DNA from: Simplicispira lacusdiani
GTDB lineage: Bacteria > Pseudomonadota > Gammaproteobacteria > Burkholderiales > Burkholderiaceae_C
Direction of reading: 5' to 3'
DNA length: 64,000 nt
Assembly (NCBI RefSeq): GCF_003604195.1
Contig: NZ_QXGR01000005.1
Location: 290,341 to 354,340 of the forward strand
Shown here piece by piece: positions 47,223 through 57,189 of the stretch (position 1 is the stretch's first letter; each line of letters opens with the position of its first letter). The notes under the pieces are model-generated. The model saw only the letters and a program-made list of their open reading frames with translations. It searched no databases and had not been told where the DNA came from. A program made the translations under genes and the position numbers.

Positions 47223-48311
47223 ATGTCCCGCACCCACCACATCGCCGTCATCGCCGGCGACGGCATCGGCAAGGAAGTCATGCCCGAAGGCCTGCGCGCC
47301 GTGCAGGCCGCCGCCCGGCGCTTCGGCCTGCCGCTGGAGTTCCACACCTTCGACTGGGCGCACTGCGACTACTACCTGCAGCACGGCCAGATGATGCCGG
47401 ACGACTGGAAGGCGCAATTGCAGGGCATGGACGCCATCTTCTTCGGCGCCGTGGGCTGGCCCGCCACCGTGCCCGACCACATCTCGCTGTGGGGCTCGCT
47501 GCTCAAGTTCCGCCGCGAATTCGACCAGTACATCAACCTGCGCCCCGTGCGCCTGTTCGAGGGCGTGCCCTGCCCGCTGGCCGGCCGCAAGCCGGGCGAC
47601 ATCGACTACTATGTGGTGCGCGAGAACACCGAGGGCGAGTACACGTCGCTCGGCGGCATCATGTACGAGGGCACGGACCGCGAGATCGTCATCCAGGAAT
47701 CCGTCTATTCGCGCCACGGCGCCGAGCGCCTGCTCAAATTCGCCTTCGATCTGGCGCAAAGCCGCCCCAAAAAGCATGTGACGCTGGCCACCAAGAGCAA
47801 CGGCATCGCCATCAGCATGCCCTGGTGGGACCGCCGCGCCGACGACGTGGCGCAGGCCTACCCCGAGGTCACGCTGGACAAGCAGCACATCGACATCCTC
47901 ACCGCGCGCTTCGTGCTGCAGCCCGGCCGCTTCGACGTGGTGGCCGCCACCAACCTGTTTGGCGACATCCTCTCCGACCTGGGCCCCGCCACCACGGGCA
48001 CCATCGGCCTGGCGCCCTCGGCCAACCTCAACCCCGAGCGCCGCTTCCCCAGCCTGTTCGAGCCCGTGCACGGCTCGGCGCCCGACATCCATGGCAAGAA
48101 CATCGCCAACCCCATCGCGATGGTCTGGTCCGGCGCGCTGATGCTGGACTTCCTGACCCACGGCCAGGGCGCGGGCCGCGCGGCGCACGACGCCATCGTG
48201 GCGGCCATCGAGGAAGTCCTCAAGACCGGCCCGCGCACGCCCGACCTGGGCAGCACGGCGAACACCACGCAGGTGGGCGAGGCCATCGCGGCATTGATCG
48301 CCCAGGGCTGA
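47223..48311 (+). CDS. Tartrate dehydrogenase / D-malate dehydrogenase (decarboxylating)
   Basis: 362 residues of the isopropylmalate dehydrogenase fold, TtuC/DmlA branch. NAD-binding IAVIAGDGIGKEVMPEGL, substrate region LRPVRLFEGVPCPL (in place of the isopropylmalate loop), VVRENTEGEYTS, metal-binding NLFGDILSDL and the family signature GTIGLAPSANLNPER...EPVHGSAPDI. Oxidises tartrate or D-malate with NAD+ and Mn2+. Exact substrate not readable. Confidence 0.93.
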   Translation: MSRTHHIAVIAGDGIGKEVMPEGLRAVQAAARRFGLPLEFHTFDWAHCDYYLQHGQMMPDDWKAQLQGMDAIFFGAVGWPATVPDHISLWGSLLKFRREFDQYINLRPVRLFEGVPCPLAGRKPGDIDYYVVRENTEGEYTSLGGIMYEGTDREIVIQESVYSRHGAERLLKFAFDLAQSRPKKHVTLATKSNGIAISMPWWDRRADDVAQAYPEVTLDKQHIDILTARFVLQPGRFDVVAATNLFGDILSDLGPATTGTIGLAPSANLNPERRFPSLFEPVHGSAPDIHGKNIANPIAMVWSGALMLDFLTHGQGAGRAAHDAIVAAIEEVLKTGPRTPDLGSTANTTQVGEAIAALIAQG

Positions 48312-48324
48312 GCCTTCTGATTTA

Positions 48325-48382
48325 CTCCTGATTTAATAGCTTACAGCGCTCACCCATAAAGCGCTGGAAGCCATTTTTATTC
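48325..48382 (+). repeat. Small interspersed repeat, intergenic copy
   Basis: AATAGCTTACAGCGCT ... AAAGCGCTGGAAGCCATTTTTA, nearly the same blocks as the copy at 51603. It lies between the converging dehydrogenase and diguanylate cyclase genes and overlaps the latter's stop region. The AGCGCT pair can form a hairpin and may act as a two-way terminator. Confidence 0.7.
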
Positions 48383-49591
48383 AGATTCTGTTTCCACGGC
48401 GTGGCCGCCGGACGGCAGCACGGCGGCGAGCACCGGCACCTCAGCCGCCACCGTGCGATTGCGCCCCGCGCGCTTGGCCTGGTACAGCGCCAGGTCGGCA
48501 TGCCTGAGCAGATCATCCAGCGCCACGGCACAGCCCGCGGGCGGGCAGGCCAGACCGATACTGGCCGTGACCGGAGCCCCCAGCACCGCGACCGGGGTGC
48601 CGGCCAGCCTTTGGCGCAGCTTATCGGCCAGGTGCAAGGCATGGTCCGCCGGGGTATCGGGCAGCAGCAGCACGAATTCCTCGCCCCCGAAACGTGCCAG
48701 CAGGTCGGTGCCGCGCACGGCCTGCGCCATCAGCCCGGACACATGGCGCAGCACCTCGTCGCCGGCCGGGTGGCCGAAGTGGTCGTTCACGGCCTTGAAG
48801 TGATCCAAGTCCACCATCAACAGCGCCAGCGAGCCCCCCAGCCGCCGGGCGCGCGCCAGCTCCTGCTCGGCCTGGCGCACGAATTCGCGCCGGTTGAGCA
48901 GGCCGGTGAGCGGATCGCGCGTGGCCAGCTTCTCCAGCTCGGCGCGCTGCAATTCCAGCTTCCGGTTGGACTCGGCCAGCGCCCGCTGCAGCAGCTCGGC
49001 CTGCGCGAAATGCCGCCACAGCAGCACGCTCACCAACAGCGCCAGCACGCAGGCCGACGCGGCATTCATGCGGTTGGTGGCCAGCAAGGCCCGGTCGTCC
49101 GTGGTCAGCCCCAGCGCCCAGGCCAGCGCGCACCAACCCGCGACCAGAATCACCAGCGCCGAGCGCGGCCGCAACAGAAACACGATGGCAACGCCCACCA
49201 CCGCATTGACGAAGGGGCTGATGCTGCGGCTGATGGCCTGGTCCATCACCGTCAACGCCACCGCCCAGGCCACCACCAGCACCGACACGCATTCGGGCAA
49301 AAAGCGCAGCGCCCCGCCATCCACCCGCCGTGCCCGGCACCACCGGGCCAAAACGCCCGCCCCACACATCAGCAAAGCCATCACCCCATGGCCCCAGGCG
49401 ATCTGCTGCGCCCAGGCACTGCGCACCGGGTCATCGAAGCGCAGCAGGCCGAACACCAGCACATGCAGCACATTCAAGGCCACCAGCGCCCACGCGGCCA
49501 CGCCAAGCACCTGCAGGTTGCGGCGGAAGGCGGAGTCTTGTACCTGGGTGTCTTCACGGGACCAGCGGCTCAGGGTTTGGGGGAGGGGCAT
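48377..49591 (-). CDS. Diguanylate cyclase with membrane sensor
   Basis: 404 residues. Six or so membrane helices (residues about 30-200) form the N-terminal sensor. A short coiled coil (ALAESNRKLELQRAELEKLA) links to a GGDEF domain with DPLTGLLNRREF, DLDHFKAVND and the active site RFGGEEF. The product-inhibition site RGTD lies five residues before it. It makes cyclic di-GMP. ATG 49591 begins the mature-looking protein with GGGAGG just upstream. Confidence 0.94.
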   Translation of the reverse strand: MPLPQTLSRWSREDTQVQDSAFRRNLQVLGVAAWALVALNVLHVLVFGLLRFDDPVRSAWAQQIAWGHGVMALLMCGAGVLARWCRARRVDGGALRFLPECVSVLVVAWAVALTVMDQAISRSISPFVNAVVGVAIVFLLRPRSALVILVAGWCALAWALGLTTDDRALLATNRMNAASACVLALLVSVLLWRHFAQAELLQRALAESNRKLELQRAELEKLATRDPLTGLLNRREFVRQAEQELARARRLGGSLALLMVDLDHFKAVNDHFGHPAGDEVLRHVSGLMAQAVRGTDLLARFGGEEFVLLLPDTPADHALHLADKLRQRLAGTPVAVLGAPVTASIGLACPPAGCAVALDDLLRHADLALYQAKRAGRNRTVAAEVPVLAAVLPSGGHAVETESE

Positions 49592-49746
49592 GGGGGGGAT
49601 CTTAAGGAGCCAGGGTATGTGGCATGCGACTGAATAACGCGTCCATCCATCCGCTCTACTGCACGTCACCGCGCAAGGGCAAAACCGACCCTGCACACCC
49701 AGCCCCTCCGGCAGAGACAATCGGGCACAAGCCCACAGGAGCCCCC

Positions 49747-50550
49747 ATGCCCGCCCACAACCCCTTCAAGACCGCCCTCTCCGCCCGCCAGCCCCAGATC
49801 GGCCTGTGGCTCTCCATGGCCGAGCCCTACCTGGCCGAGGTGGCCGCCACGGCGCGCTACGACTGGCTGCTGATCGACGGAGAGCACGCGCCCAACGACC
49901 TGCGCAGCATGCTCGCGGCGCTGCAGGCCATCCAGGGCTACCCCGATTCGCATGCCGTGGTGCGCGTGCCGCAGGGCGACACGGCGCTCATCAAGCAGGT
50001 GCTGGACATTGGCGCCAAGTCGCTGCTCGTGCCCATGGTGGACACGGCCGAGCAGGCGCGCGCCATCGCGGCGGCCACGCAGTACCCGCCGCGCGGCGTG
50101 CGCGGGGTGGGCAGCGCCGTGGCGCGCTCGTCGCTGTGGACGGCGCGCGCCGACTACATGGAGGTGGCCGACGATGAAATCTGCCTGCTGGTGCAGGCCG
50201 AGACGGTGACCGCCATGCGCAACCTGCCCGCGATCTGCGCGGTGGAGGGCGTGCACGGCGTCTTCATCGGCCCGGCGGACCTGTCGGCCTCCATGGGCCA
50301 CCGCAGCAACCCCGGCCACCCCGAGGTGCAGGCCGCCATCGAAGGCGCCATCGCCACCATCGTCGCCAGCGGCAAGGCGGCGGGCATTCTCACGTCCGAC
50401 CCGGCGCTGGCGCGGCGCTACCTGGAGCTGGGCTGCACCTTCGTGGCCGTGGGGGTGGACGTGCTGCTGTTCGCCCATGCGGCGCGGCAGCTGCGCGCGC
50501 GGTTCGGCGCGGATATGCCATCGCCGCGCGGCCCGGGCACGGCGTACTGA
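49747..50550 (+). CDS. HpaI/HpcH-family 2-keto-acid aldolase
   Basis: 267 residues, class II metal-dependent pyruvate aldolase. [27 protein letters not shown] (catalytic region), RVPQGD, the metal-binding QAETVTA and [14 protein letters not shown] are conserved as in 4-hydroxy-2-oxoheptanedioate and 2-keto-3-deoxy-rhamnonate aldolases. AGGAG before ATG 49747. The exact sugar-acid or aromatic pathway cannot be told from the neighbours. Confidence 0.93.
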   Translation: MPAHNPFKTALSARQPQIGLWLSMAEPYLAEVAATARYDWLLIDGEHAPNDLRSMLAALQAIQGYPDSHAVVRVPQGDTALIKQVLDIGAKSLLVPMVDTAEQARAIAAATQYPPRGVRGVGSAVARSSLWTARADYMEVADDEICLLVQAETVTAMRNLPAICAVEGVHGVFIGPADLSASMGHRSNPGHPEVQAAIEGAIATIVASGKAAGILTSDPALARRYLELGCTFVAVGVDVLLFAHAARQLRARFGADMPSPRGPGTAY

Positions 50551-50692
50551 GATAACCCTTCGCGCAACATCACCATTGCCCTGCCCGGGGACAAACCGCG
50601 CGCGCACCGCTCCAATGCGGCGCTGAGCGCCTTCGCACGCAGCGGCCCGGGCCGTGCGCGGAGGTTTCCTTGTTCTTTGCAGGAGCCCCGCC

Positions 50693-51586
50693 ATGCCCAC
50701 CCGCCTCACCGCCCAGGATTTCGATCAGGACCTGCTGATTCTTTTCGACGCCTACGTGCATGGCGATCTTGACCGCCGGGGCTTCCTGCGCGAGGCCCAG
50801 CGCTTCGCCAAGGCCGGCATGACGGCGGCCGGGCTGCTGGCCGCGCTGAGCCCCAACTTCGCCGCAGGCCAGCAGGTGCGGCCCGACGACGCGAAGCTCA
50901 AGACCGAGAAAGTGGCCATCCCCTCCCCGGCCGGCCATGGCACCGTCAACGCCTACCTGGCGCGCCCCGCCTCGGCGGGCGCGGCCAAGCTGCCCCTGGT
51001 GCTGGTGATCCACGAGAACCGGGGGCTGAACCCGCACATCGAGGACATCACGCGCCGCCTGGCGCTCGACGGCTTCATGGCCCTGGCGCCCGACGCGCTC
51101 ACGCCGCTGGGCGGCTACCCCGGCGACGAGGACAAGGCCCGCGCCGAGTTCGCCAAGCTCGACCAGGCCAAGACGCGCGAGGACTTCCTGGCCTCGGCCG
51201 CCTGGCTGCGCGCGCGCGCCGACGGCAACGGCAAGCTGGGCGTGGTGGGCTTCTGCTACGGCGGCGGCATCGCGCACTGGCTGGCCACGCGCCTGCCCGA
51301 CCTGCAGGCCGCCGTGCCCTTTTATGGCAACAGCCCCGCGCCCGAGGAGGCCGCCAAGGTCAAGGCGCCGCTGCTGGTGCACCTGGCCGGCGTGGACGAA
51401 CGCATCAACGCCGCCTGGCCCGCCTACGAGGCCGCGCTGAAGGCGGCCGGCGTGCCGTTCGCCGTGCACCACTATGCGGGCACGCAGCACGGTTTCAACA
51501 ACGACACCACGCCGCGCTACGACGCTGCGGCCGCGCAGCAGGCCTGGGGGCGCACGCTGGAGTTCTTCAGGAAGCACCTCGCGTGA
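50693..51586 (+). CDS. Dienelactone hydrolase family protein
   Basis: 297-residue alpha/beta hydrolase. The nucleophile is Cys in GFCYGG, the acid Asp lies in LAGVDERIN, and the His in AGTQHGFNND, the dienelactone-hydrolase triad. An N-terminal segment with DRRGFLREAQRFAKAGMTAAGLLAAL resembles a Tat signal, so it may be exported, as in a common subgroup of this family. AGGAG ahead of ATG 50693. Confidence 0.92.
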   Translation: MPTRLTAQDFDQDLLILFDAYVHGDLDRRGFLREAQRFAKAGMTAAGLLAALSPNFAAGQQVRPDDAKLKTEKVAIPSPAGHGTVNAYLARPASAGAAKLPLVLVIHENRGLNPHIEDITRRLALDGFMALAPDALTPLGGYPGDEDKARAEFAKLDQAKTREDFLASAAWLRARADGNGKLGVVGFCYGGGIAHWLATRLPDLQAAVPFYGNSPAPEEAAKVKAPLLVHLAGVDERINAAWPAYEAALKAAGVPFAVHHYAGTQHGFNNDTTPRYDAAAAQQAWGRTLEFFRKHLA

Positions 51587-51602
51587 GCCTTTTCACGGAA
51601 GG

Positions 51603-51663
51603 TCGATAGCTATCAAAAAAATAGCTGCAGGCGCTTTCTGGTAAAGCGCTGCAGCCATATTTA
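51603..51663. repeat. Small interspersed repeat, intergenic copy with hairpin
   Basis: The clearest copy of the family: GATAGCTATC, AATAGCTGCAGGCGCTTT, AAAGCGCTGCAGCC, ATATTTA. CTGCAGGCGCTTT pairs with AAAGCGCTGCAG (one bulge), giving a terminator-like stem between two converging genes. Confidence 0.75.
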
Positions 51664-51693
51664 CCTATGAACCCGCTGCCTGCGGGCGGCGCA

Positions 51694-53079
51694 TCAGCTC
51701 CCCGCCACCTTCATGCGGTTGATGAGCACCGAACCCACGGTCTTGGCGCCGTAGGCATAGGCGTCGGCGCCGACGGCCTCGATGCCCTTGAACATGGTCT
51801 TGAGGTTGCCGGCGATGGTGATCTCGTGCACCGGGAAGGCGATCTGGCCGTTCTCCACCCAGAAGCCGCTGGCGCCGCGCGAGTAGTCGCCGGTCACGTA
51901 GTTCACGCCCTGGCCCATGAGTTCGATGACGAACAGGCCCGTGCCCAGCTTTTGCAGCATGGCGTCGAGGTCGTCGCCCTTCTTGGTGCGGCGCGAGGCC
52001 AGCACCAGGTTGTGCGAGCCGCCGGCGTTGCCGGTGGTCTTCATGCCGAGCTTGCGCGCCGAGTAGCTGCTGAGGAAGTAGCCCTGCACGCGGCCAGCGT
52101 CCACCACCTTGCGCGCCTGCACGCGCACGCCTTCCTCGTCGAAGGGCGAGCTGCCCTTGCCGCGCGGGATGAAGGGGTCTTCAAGAATGTCGATGTGCTT
52201 GGGGAGGATCTGCTTGCCCAGCGAGTCGAGCAGGAAGGTGCTCTTGCGGTACAGCGCGCCGCCGCTCGTGGCCTGCACGTAGGCGCCCAGCAGGCCGGCG
52301 GCCAGGGACGATTCGAACAGCACCGGGCATTCGGTGGTGGGGATCTTGCGGCTGCCCAGGCGGCTCAGGGCGCGCTGGGCGGCATAGCGCCCCACGGCGG
52401 CGGGCGAGGCCAGTTCGGCCGCGTGGCGCTGCGAGCTGTACCAGGCGTCGCGCTGCATCTCGCCGTTGCGGCCGGGCAGCGAGGCGATGGGCGCCACCGA
52501 CAGGCTGTGGCGCGAGGTGGCATAGCCGCCGCGGAAACCCCGCGTGTGCGCGGTGAAGAAATGGCTTTGCTGGGCCGACACCGCCGCGCCCTCGCTGTTG
52601 GTGATGCGCTTGCCGGTGGCGAAAGCAGCGGCCTCGCATTCGAGCGCCATGCGCGCGGCCTCTTCGCTGGTGATCGCCCAGGGATGGAACAGGTCGAGGT
52701 CGCGGTGGCTGTCCGGCGGAGCGATGTCGTCGGCGTCGGGCAGGCCGGCCACGGGGTCTTCGGCGGTGAAGCGGGCGATGTCGTAGGCGGCCTGCACGGT
52801 GCGCTCGATGGCGGCGCCGGAGAAGTCCGAGGTGCTGGCATTGCCGCGCCGGTGGCCGATGTAGACCGTCACGCCCAGCGATTTGTCGCGGTTGCGCTCC
52901 ACGGTCTCCAGCTCGCCCTTGCGCACGCCCACGGACAGGCCGCAGCCCTCGGAGGCTTCGGCGCCGGCGTCGGTGGCGCCCAGCTTTTTGGCGTGCGCCA
53001 GCGCCTGGTCCACGAGTTGTTCGAAAAACGGGCGTGAATAGCTGAAGCCCGCGTCGGCGGAGGAATGCGTATGGTTCAT
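51694..53079 (-). CDS. pmbA: TldE/PmbA family metalloprotease subunit
   Basis: 461 residues. Partner of TldD in a Zn protease that processes modified peptides and degrades CcdA-like antitoxins. Motifs: EASEGCGLSVGVRKGELETVE, STSDFSGAAI, CPVLFESSLAAGLLGAYVQA, GNAGGSHNLVL and YSRGASGFWVENG. tldD is not in the window. ATG 53079 (MNHTH) opens the conserved frame and is divergent from darP. Confidence 0.95.
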   Translation of the reverse strand: MNHTHSSADAGFSYSRPFFEQLVDQALAHAKKLGATDAGAEASEGCGLSVGVRKGELETVERNRDKSLGVTVYIGHRRGNASTSDFSGAAIERTVQAAYDIARFTAEDPVAGLPDADDIAPPDSHRDLDLFHPWAITSEEAARMALECEAAAFATGKRITNSEGAAVSAQQSHFFTAHTRGFRGGYATSRHSLSVAPIASLPGRNGEMQRDAWYSSQRHAAELASPAAVGRYAAQRALSRLGSRKIPTTECPVLFESSLAAGLLGAYVQATSGGALYRKSTFLLDSLGKQILPKHIDILEDPFIPRGKGSSPFDEEGVRVQARKVVDAGRVQGYFLSSYSARKLGMKTTGNAGGSHNLVLASRRTKKGDDLDAMLQKLGTGLFVIELMGQGVNYVTGDYSRGASGFWVENGQIAFPVHEITIAGNLKTMFKGIEAVGADAYAYGAKTVGSVLINRMKVAGS

Positions 53080-53168
53080 GGCGACGGCTATGATACTTGC
53101 CGCAGTGGCCCCCGCCCGGCGCGCCGCAGCCGCCACGCAGGCCACCCCTCTCTCCCCCGGATTCCACC

Positions 53169-53840
53169 ATGTCACGCAAACCCAAAAAAGGCTATTTCGT
53201 GAAGGGCCAATTCGTTGCCGAAGGCAGCGAACTGGACCTGCAGCTCAAGGCCGAACTCAAAGGCACCCAGGACGCCAGCCGCACCGAGCTCAAGCGCGAA
53301 AGCGACGAGCTGCAGGACCTGGGCAAGGACCTTCTGACGCTGCGCAGCGACCTGTTCAACCGCCTGGGCCTGCCCGACAAGCTCGCCGACGCCCTGGCGG
53401 AGGCCAAGCGCATCACCAACTTCGAGGGCAAGCGCCGCCAGATGCAGTTCGTGGGCAAGCTCATGCGCAAGCTCGAACCCGAGGTGGTGCAGGCCGTGCG
53501 CGACGCGCTGGACGAACAGCGCAGCGGCTCGGCCAAGGAGAAGCTGGCCCTGCACCAGGCCGAGCAGTGGCGCGACCGGCTGATCGCCGAGGACGGCGCC
53601 CAGGCCGAATGGATTGCCCAATACCCCGGCACCGACATCCAGCAGCTGCGCGCCCTGATCCGCCAGGCACGCAAGGACGCGCCCGGCGCGCACGCGGCCG
53701 CCATCGCCGAATCGCAAGGCCAGGCGCCGCGCAAGGGCCGCGCCTACCGCGAGCTGTTCGCGCTGGTGCGCGCGCAGATCTCCGGCCCCGCCGACGCGGA
53801 AAACGATGCGGACCTGGAGGCGGAGGATGGCAATGAGTGA
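53169..53840 (+). CDS. darP: Ribosome biogenesis factor DarP/YjgA (DUF615)
   Basis: 223 residues, highly charged and helical (SRKPKKGYFVKGQFV..., KRITNFEGKRRQMQFVGKLMRK). The family promotes late 50S subunit maturation. Its pairing with a divergent pmbA is common in proteobacteria. Its stop overlaps the mogA start region by eight bases. Confidence 0.94.
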   Translation: MSRKPKKGYFVKGQFVAEGSELDLQLKAELKGTQDASRTELKRESDELQDLGKDLLTLRSDLFNRLGLPDKLADALAEAKRITNFEGKRRQMQFVGKLMRKLEPEVVQAVRDALDEQRSGSAKEKLALHQAEQWRDRLIAEDGAQAEWIAQYPGTDIQQLRALIRQARKDAPGAHAAAIAESQGQAPRKGRAYRELFALVRAQISGPADAENDADLEAEDGNE

Positions 53841-54435
53841 AGCCACCGCGCACGATCCGGTGAAGATCGGCATCGTCTCGATCAGCGACCGCGCCAGCAG
53901 CGGCGTTTACGAGGACAAGGGCCTGCCCGCGCTGAAGGACTGGCTCACCAGTGCACTGAAGAACCCCATCACCTTCGAGCCGCGCCTGATTCCCGACGAG
54001 CAGGACACCATCAGCGCCACGCTGATCGCCCTGGTCGACGCAGGCTGCAGCCTGGTGCTGACGACTGGCGGCACCGGCCCGGCCCCGCGCGACGTGACGC
54101 CCGAGGCCACGCTGGCCGTGGCGCACAAGGAGATGCCGGGCTTTGGCGAGCAGATGCGCAGGATCAGCCAGCATTTCGTGCCCACGGCCATCCTCTCGCG
54201 CCAGGTGGCCGTGGTACGCGGGCAGAGCCTCATCATCAACCTGCCCGGCCAACCCAAGGCCATCGCCGAGACGCTGGAAGGTCTCAAGGACGACGACGGC
54301 CAGCAGCTCGTACCCGGCATCTTCGCCGCCGTGCCCTATTGCATCGACCTCATCGGCGGCCCCTACCTGGAAACGCACGACGCGGTATGCAAGGCCTTTC
54401 GGCCCAAGAGCGCGATCCGGCAGCCCAAGGCCTGA
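53833..54435 (+). CDS. mogA: Molybdopterin adenylyltransferase
   Basis: 200 residues. It activates molybdopterin with ATP before molybdate insertion, so it supports NasA. MoCF signature VLTTGGTGPAPRDVTPEAT; start VKIGIVSISDRASSGVYEDKG. I prefer ATG 53833, six bases after GGAGG, over ATG 53827 directly behind it. Overlaps the end of darP, suggesting coupled translation. Confidence 0.95.
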   Translation: MSEATAHDPVKIGIVSISDRASSGVYEDKGLPALKDWLTSALKNPITFEPRLIPDEQDTISATLIALVDAGCSLVLTTGGTGPAPRDVTPEATLAVAHKEMPGFGEQMRRISQHFVPTAILSRQVAVVRGQSLIINLPGQPKAIAETLEGLKDDDGQQLVPGIFAAVPYCIDLIGGPYLETHDAVCKAFRPKSAIRQPKA

Positions 54436-54454
54436 AGGCCCGAAACGCCCACCC

Positions 54455-54486
54455 GATGGGCGCCTTAAGCTACTGATTCAGTAGCA
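54455..54486. terminator. Hairpins between converging mogA and cysE
   Basis: GCTACTGATTCAGTAGC (54469-54485) is a perfect hairpin following GGGCGCCTTAAG. It has no strong T run on either strand. It resembles part of the small interspersed repeat (GCTACTGTTTTAGTAGC in the copy at 4034). Confidence 0.4.
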
Positions 54487-54489
54487 GAA

Positions 54490-55266
54490 TCACTTGCCCA
54501 CGAGGTCGTTGAGCTTGCCGGCCTCAAACTGTTCCTTGAGCGCGGCGTCATCGGGCACGCAATCGCCCTTCTTGACGCACTCCGACAGCTTCTCGATAGC
54601 CTGCCAGAGCAGCGCGATCTGGTGCTCCTGCGACGAAGCGTTGTTGATCAGGCCGCGCATGGCCTGCGACAGCGGATCGTCTTCCTGGGTGATGCCATAG
54701 GCCGAGAATTTGGGCGCATGCGGCTCGGTCACGTCGGCGCTCTGCCCTTCCTTGGACGGAATGATGCGCGCCGGAATGCCCACCGCGGTGGCACCCGCCG
54801 GCACGGGCTTGATGACCACGGCGTTGCTGCCGATCTTGGCCCCATCGCCCACCTCGAAGCCGCCCAGCACCTTGGCGCCGGCGCTCACCACCACGTCCTT
54901 GCCCAGCGTGGGGTGGCGCTTGGTGCCCTTGTAGAGCGAGGTGCCGCCGAGCGTGACGCCCTGGTAGATGGTGCAGCCATCGCCAATCTCGGCGGTCTCG
55001 CCCACCACCACGCCCATGGCATGGTCGAAGAACACGCGCTCGCCGACCTTGGCGCCGGGGTGGATCTCGATGCCTGTGAGCCAACGCCCGCAATGCGAGA
55101 TGAAGCGGCCCAGCCACTTGAAGCCGTGCGTCCAGCACCAGTGCGCGGGCCGGTGCAGCCAGATGGCGTGCAGGCCGGGGTAGCAGGTGATGACCTCCCA
55201 GGTGCTGCGGGCCGCAGGGTCGCGGTCGAGGATGCACTGGATATCGGAGCGCAGGCGGGCAAACAT
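54490..55266 (-). CDS. cysE: Serine O-acetyltransferase
   Basis: 258 residues, first step of cysteine synthesis. N-terminal helices ([21 protein letters not shown]) and a left-handed beta-helix of hexapeptide repeats ([47 protein letters not shown]) with the active-site His residues. The C-terminal extension after RIIPSKEG is longer than the short SrpH type. It lies 30 bp downstream of trmJ. Confidence 0.96.
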   Translation of the reverse strand: MFARLRSDIQCILDRDPAARSTWEVITCYPGLHAIWLHRPAHWCWTHGFKWLGRFISHCGRWLTGIEIHPGAKVGERVFFDHAMGVVVGETAEIGDGCTIYQGVTLGGTSLYKGTKRHPTLGKDVVVSAGAKVLGGFEVGDGAKIGSNAVVIKPVPAGATAVGIPARIIPSKEGQSADVTEPHAPKFSAYGITQEDDPLSQAMRGLINNASSQEHQIALLWQAIEKLSECVKKGDCVPDDAALKEQFEAGKLNDLVGK

Positions 55267-55296
55267 GGGATGGGTCTCGCGGAAGGGAACAGCAGT

Positions 55297-56085
55297 CTAG
55301 CGCTTTGGCTGCGCGGTCTCGATCATGGCCTTGGCGACACCGCGCAGGATATGGATTTCCTCGCCCCCCAGTTGCGCGCGGTTGAAGAGCTGGTTCAGCC
55401 GCGGCATGAGCTTCTTGGGCGCTGCCGGGTCGAGGAAGCCGATGGCGGTGAGCGCCTGCTCCCAGTGCGCCAGCATGCCGGCCACCTGGGCAGCGTCGGC
55501 CAACGCGCGTTCGGGCGTGGCGGCCTGCACGCCAAAGCCGCCCAGCGCCTGGCGCCACTCGTAGGCGATGACCTGGATGGCCGCGCCGAGGTTGAGCGAG
55601 CCAAAACCCGGATTGGTGGGAATGGACAGCGCCACATGGCAACGGTACACATCCTCATTGGCCATGCCGAAACGCTCGGAGCCGAACAGGAAGCCGACGC
55701 CCGCTTCGCCCGACGGACCGTTTTCTGAAGCGATTTCGGCCTCCAGGTCTTTGGAATCAAGCGCTGAACGCTCCTTTTTCAATAGCATTTCGAAATGCTC
55801 GCGCGGCGCGCGCGTGGGCGGTCCGAAGTCGCGCGGCGTCATGGCCGTGGCGCACAGGTGGCTGATGCCGTCAAGCGCCTCGTCGAGCGTGTCCACGATG
55901 CGCGCGTTGTTCAGAACATCCAGCGCTCCGCTGGCGCGCTGGATGGTTTCCTCGCGCCGCAGCACGTTGGCCCAGCGCGGCTTCACGAGCACCAGGTCGT
56001 CGAAACCCATGGTCTTCATGGCGCGGGCGCAGGCGCCCACGTTGCCGGCATGGCTGGTCTGGATGAGGATGAAACGGGTCTTCAT
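55297..56085 (-). CDS. trmJ: tRNA (cytidine/uridine-2'-O-)-methyltransferase TrmJ
   Basis: 262 residues, SPOUT enzyme methylating tRNA position 32. Motif 1 [23 protein letters not shown], motif 2 [16 protein letters not shown], motif 3 [18 protein letters not shown] form the SAM knot. ATG 56085 (MKTRF) is the family start. Around residues 98-112 the protein carries [15 protein letters not shown], encoded by a small interspersed repeat in frame. cysE follows, and suhB is divergent, as in many betaproteobacteria. Confidence 0.95.
   Translation of the reverse strand: MKTRFILIQTSHAGNVGACARAMKTMGFDDLVLVKPRWANVLRREETIQRASGALDVLNNARIVDTLDEALDGISHLCATAMTPRDFGPPTRAPREHFEMLLKKERSALDSKDLEAEIASENGPSGEAGVGFLFGSERFGMANEDVYRCHVALSIPTNPGFGSLNLGAAIQVIAYEWRQALGGFGVQAATPERALADAAQVAGMLAHWEQALTAIGFLDPAAPKKLMPRLNQLFNRAQLGGEEIHILRGVAKAMIETAQPKR
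55733..55785 (-). repeat. Small interspersed repeat inside trmJ
   Basis: On the minus strand ATGCTATTGAAAAAGGAGCG, AGCGCTTGATTC, GGAGGCCGAAATC has the family blocks (GCTATTGA, AGCGCTTG, GAGGCC). It replaces or extends a surface loop of TrmJ without a frameshift. Confidence 0.55.
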
Positions 56086-56237
56086 GGGCACGGGCGGCAG
56101 GGCGAAAAATGCGTGGAGCGGGCGGGGCGGGTAAAATCCGGGGCTTATTGTCGCTGCCCGCATCGCCCGGCCGCGATTTTCCTGTTCCTGGCCCGCGTGC
56201 CACGCCACAAGCCGTGTCGCGCTCACCTGCACAATTT

Positions 56238-57161
56238 ATGTCGTCCAACCTGCACCCCATGCTCAACGTGGCCATCAAGGCCGCCCGCGCCGCCGGCGCC
56301 ATCATCAACCGCGCGGCGCTCGACGTGGAATCGGTGCGCATCTCGCAAAAGCAGATCAACGACTTCGTCACCGAGGTCGACCACGCGAGCGAGAAGATCA
56401 TCATCGAGACGCTGCTCACGGCCTACCCCGGCCATGGCATCCTCGCCGAGGAATCGGGCAGCCAGCACGGCGCCAAGGATTCCGAGTTCGTCTGGATCAT
56501 CGACCCGCTGGACGGCACCACCAACTTCATCCACGGTTTTCCGGTCTATTGCGTGAGCATCGCGCTGGCGGTGCGCGGCAAGATCGAGCAAGCGGTCATT
56601 TACGACCCCTCGCGCAACGACCTGTTCACGGCCACCAAGGGCCGGGGCGCGTTCCTGAACGAGCGCCGCATCCGCGTGAGCAAGCGCACCCAGCTCAAGC
56701 AGTGCCTGATCTCCACGGGCTTCCCGTTCCGCCCGGGCGACAACTTCAAGAACTACCTGGCCATGATGGGCGACGTGATGCAGCGCACCGCCGGCCTGCG
56801 CCGCCCCGGAGCCGCCGCGCTGGACCTGGCCTACGTGGCCGCGGGCTACACCGACGGCTTCTTCGAGACCGGCCTGTCGATCTGGGACGTGGCGGCCGGC
56901 TCGCTGCTGGTGACCGAGGCCGGCGGCCTGATCGGCAATTTCACGGGCGAGGCCGACTTCCTGGAGCAGAAGGAATGCCTGGCCGGCACGCCGCGCATCT
57001 ACGGCCAGCTGGTGCAGATCCTGGGCAAATACAGCAAGTTCGCTGGCGCGGGCGACAAGGCCGCGCTGCGCCAGGCGGCCGAGGAACCTGCCGGTGACGC
57101 CGCCAGCGACGCCGACGGCACGGATGCCGCCCCGGACGCGTCCGAAGACGCTCCGTTCTAA
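56238..57161 (+). CDS. suhB: Inositol-1-monophosphatase family protein SuhB
   Basis: 307 residues. Mg-dependent phosphatase fold with [24 protein letters not shown] and [16 protein letters not shown]; in E. coli SuhB also joins the rRNA antitermination complex. The last 45 residues after YSKFAGAG are an acidic Ala/Asp-rich tail not needed for the fold. ATG 56238 has no strong ribosome site but matches the family start ([15 protein letters not shown]). Confidence 0.94.
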   Translation: MSSNLHPMLNVAIKAARAAGAIINRAALDVESVRISQKQINDFVTEVDHASEKIIIETLLTAYPGHGILAEESGSQHGAKDSEFVWIIDPLDGTTNFIHGFPVYCVSIALAVRGKIEQAVIYDPSRNDLFTATKGRGAFLNERRIRVSKRTQLKQCLISTGFPFRPGDNFKNYLAMMGDVMQRTAGLRRPGAAALDLAYVAAGYTDGFFETGLSIWDVAAGSLLVTEAGGLIGNFTGEADFLEQKECLAGTPRIYGQLVQILGKYSKFAGAGDKAALRQAAEEPAGDAASDADGTDAAPDASEDAPF

Positions 57162-57168
57162 ACCGCTT

Positions 57169-57185
57169 GCCGGGCCGTGCCCGGC
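57169..57185 (+). terminator. Hairpin after suhB
   Basis: Perfect 7 bp stem GCCGGGC/GCCCGGC with a three-base loop eight bases after the suhB stop. There is no T run; the mobile element inserted five bases downstream may have separated or replaced it. Confidence 0.4.
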
Positions 57186-57189
57186 GGCT

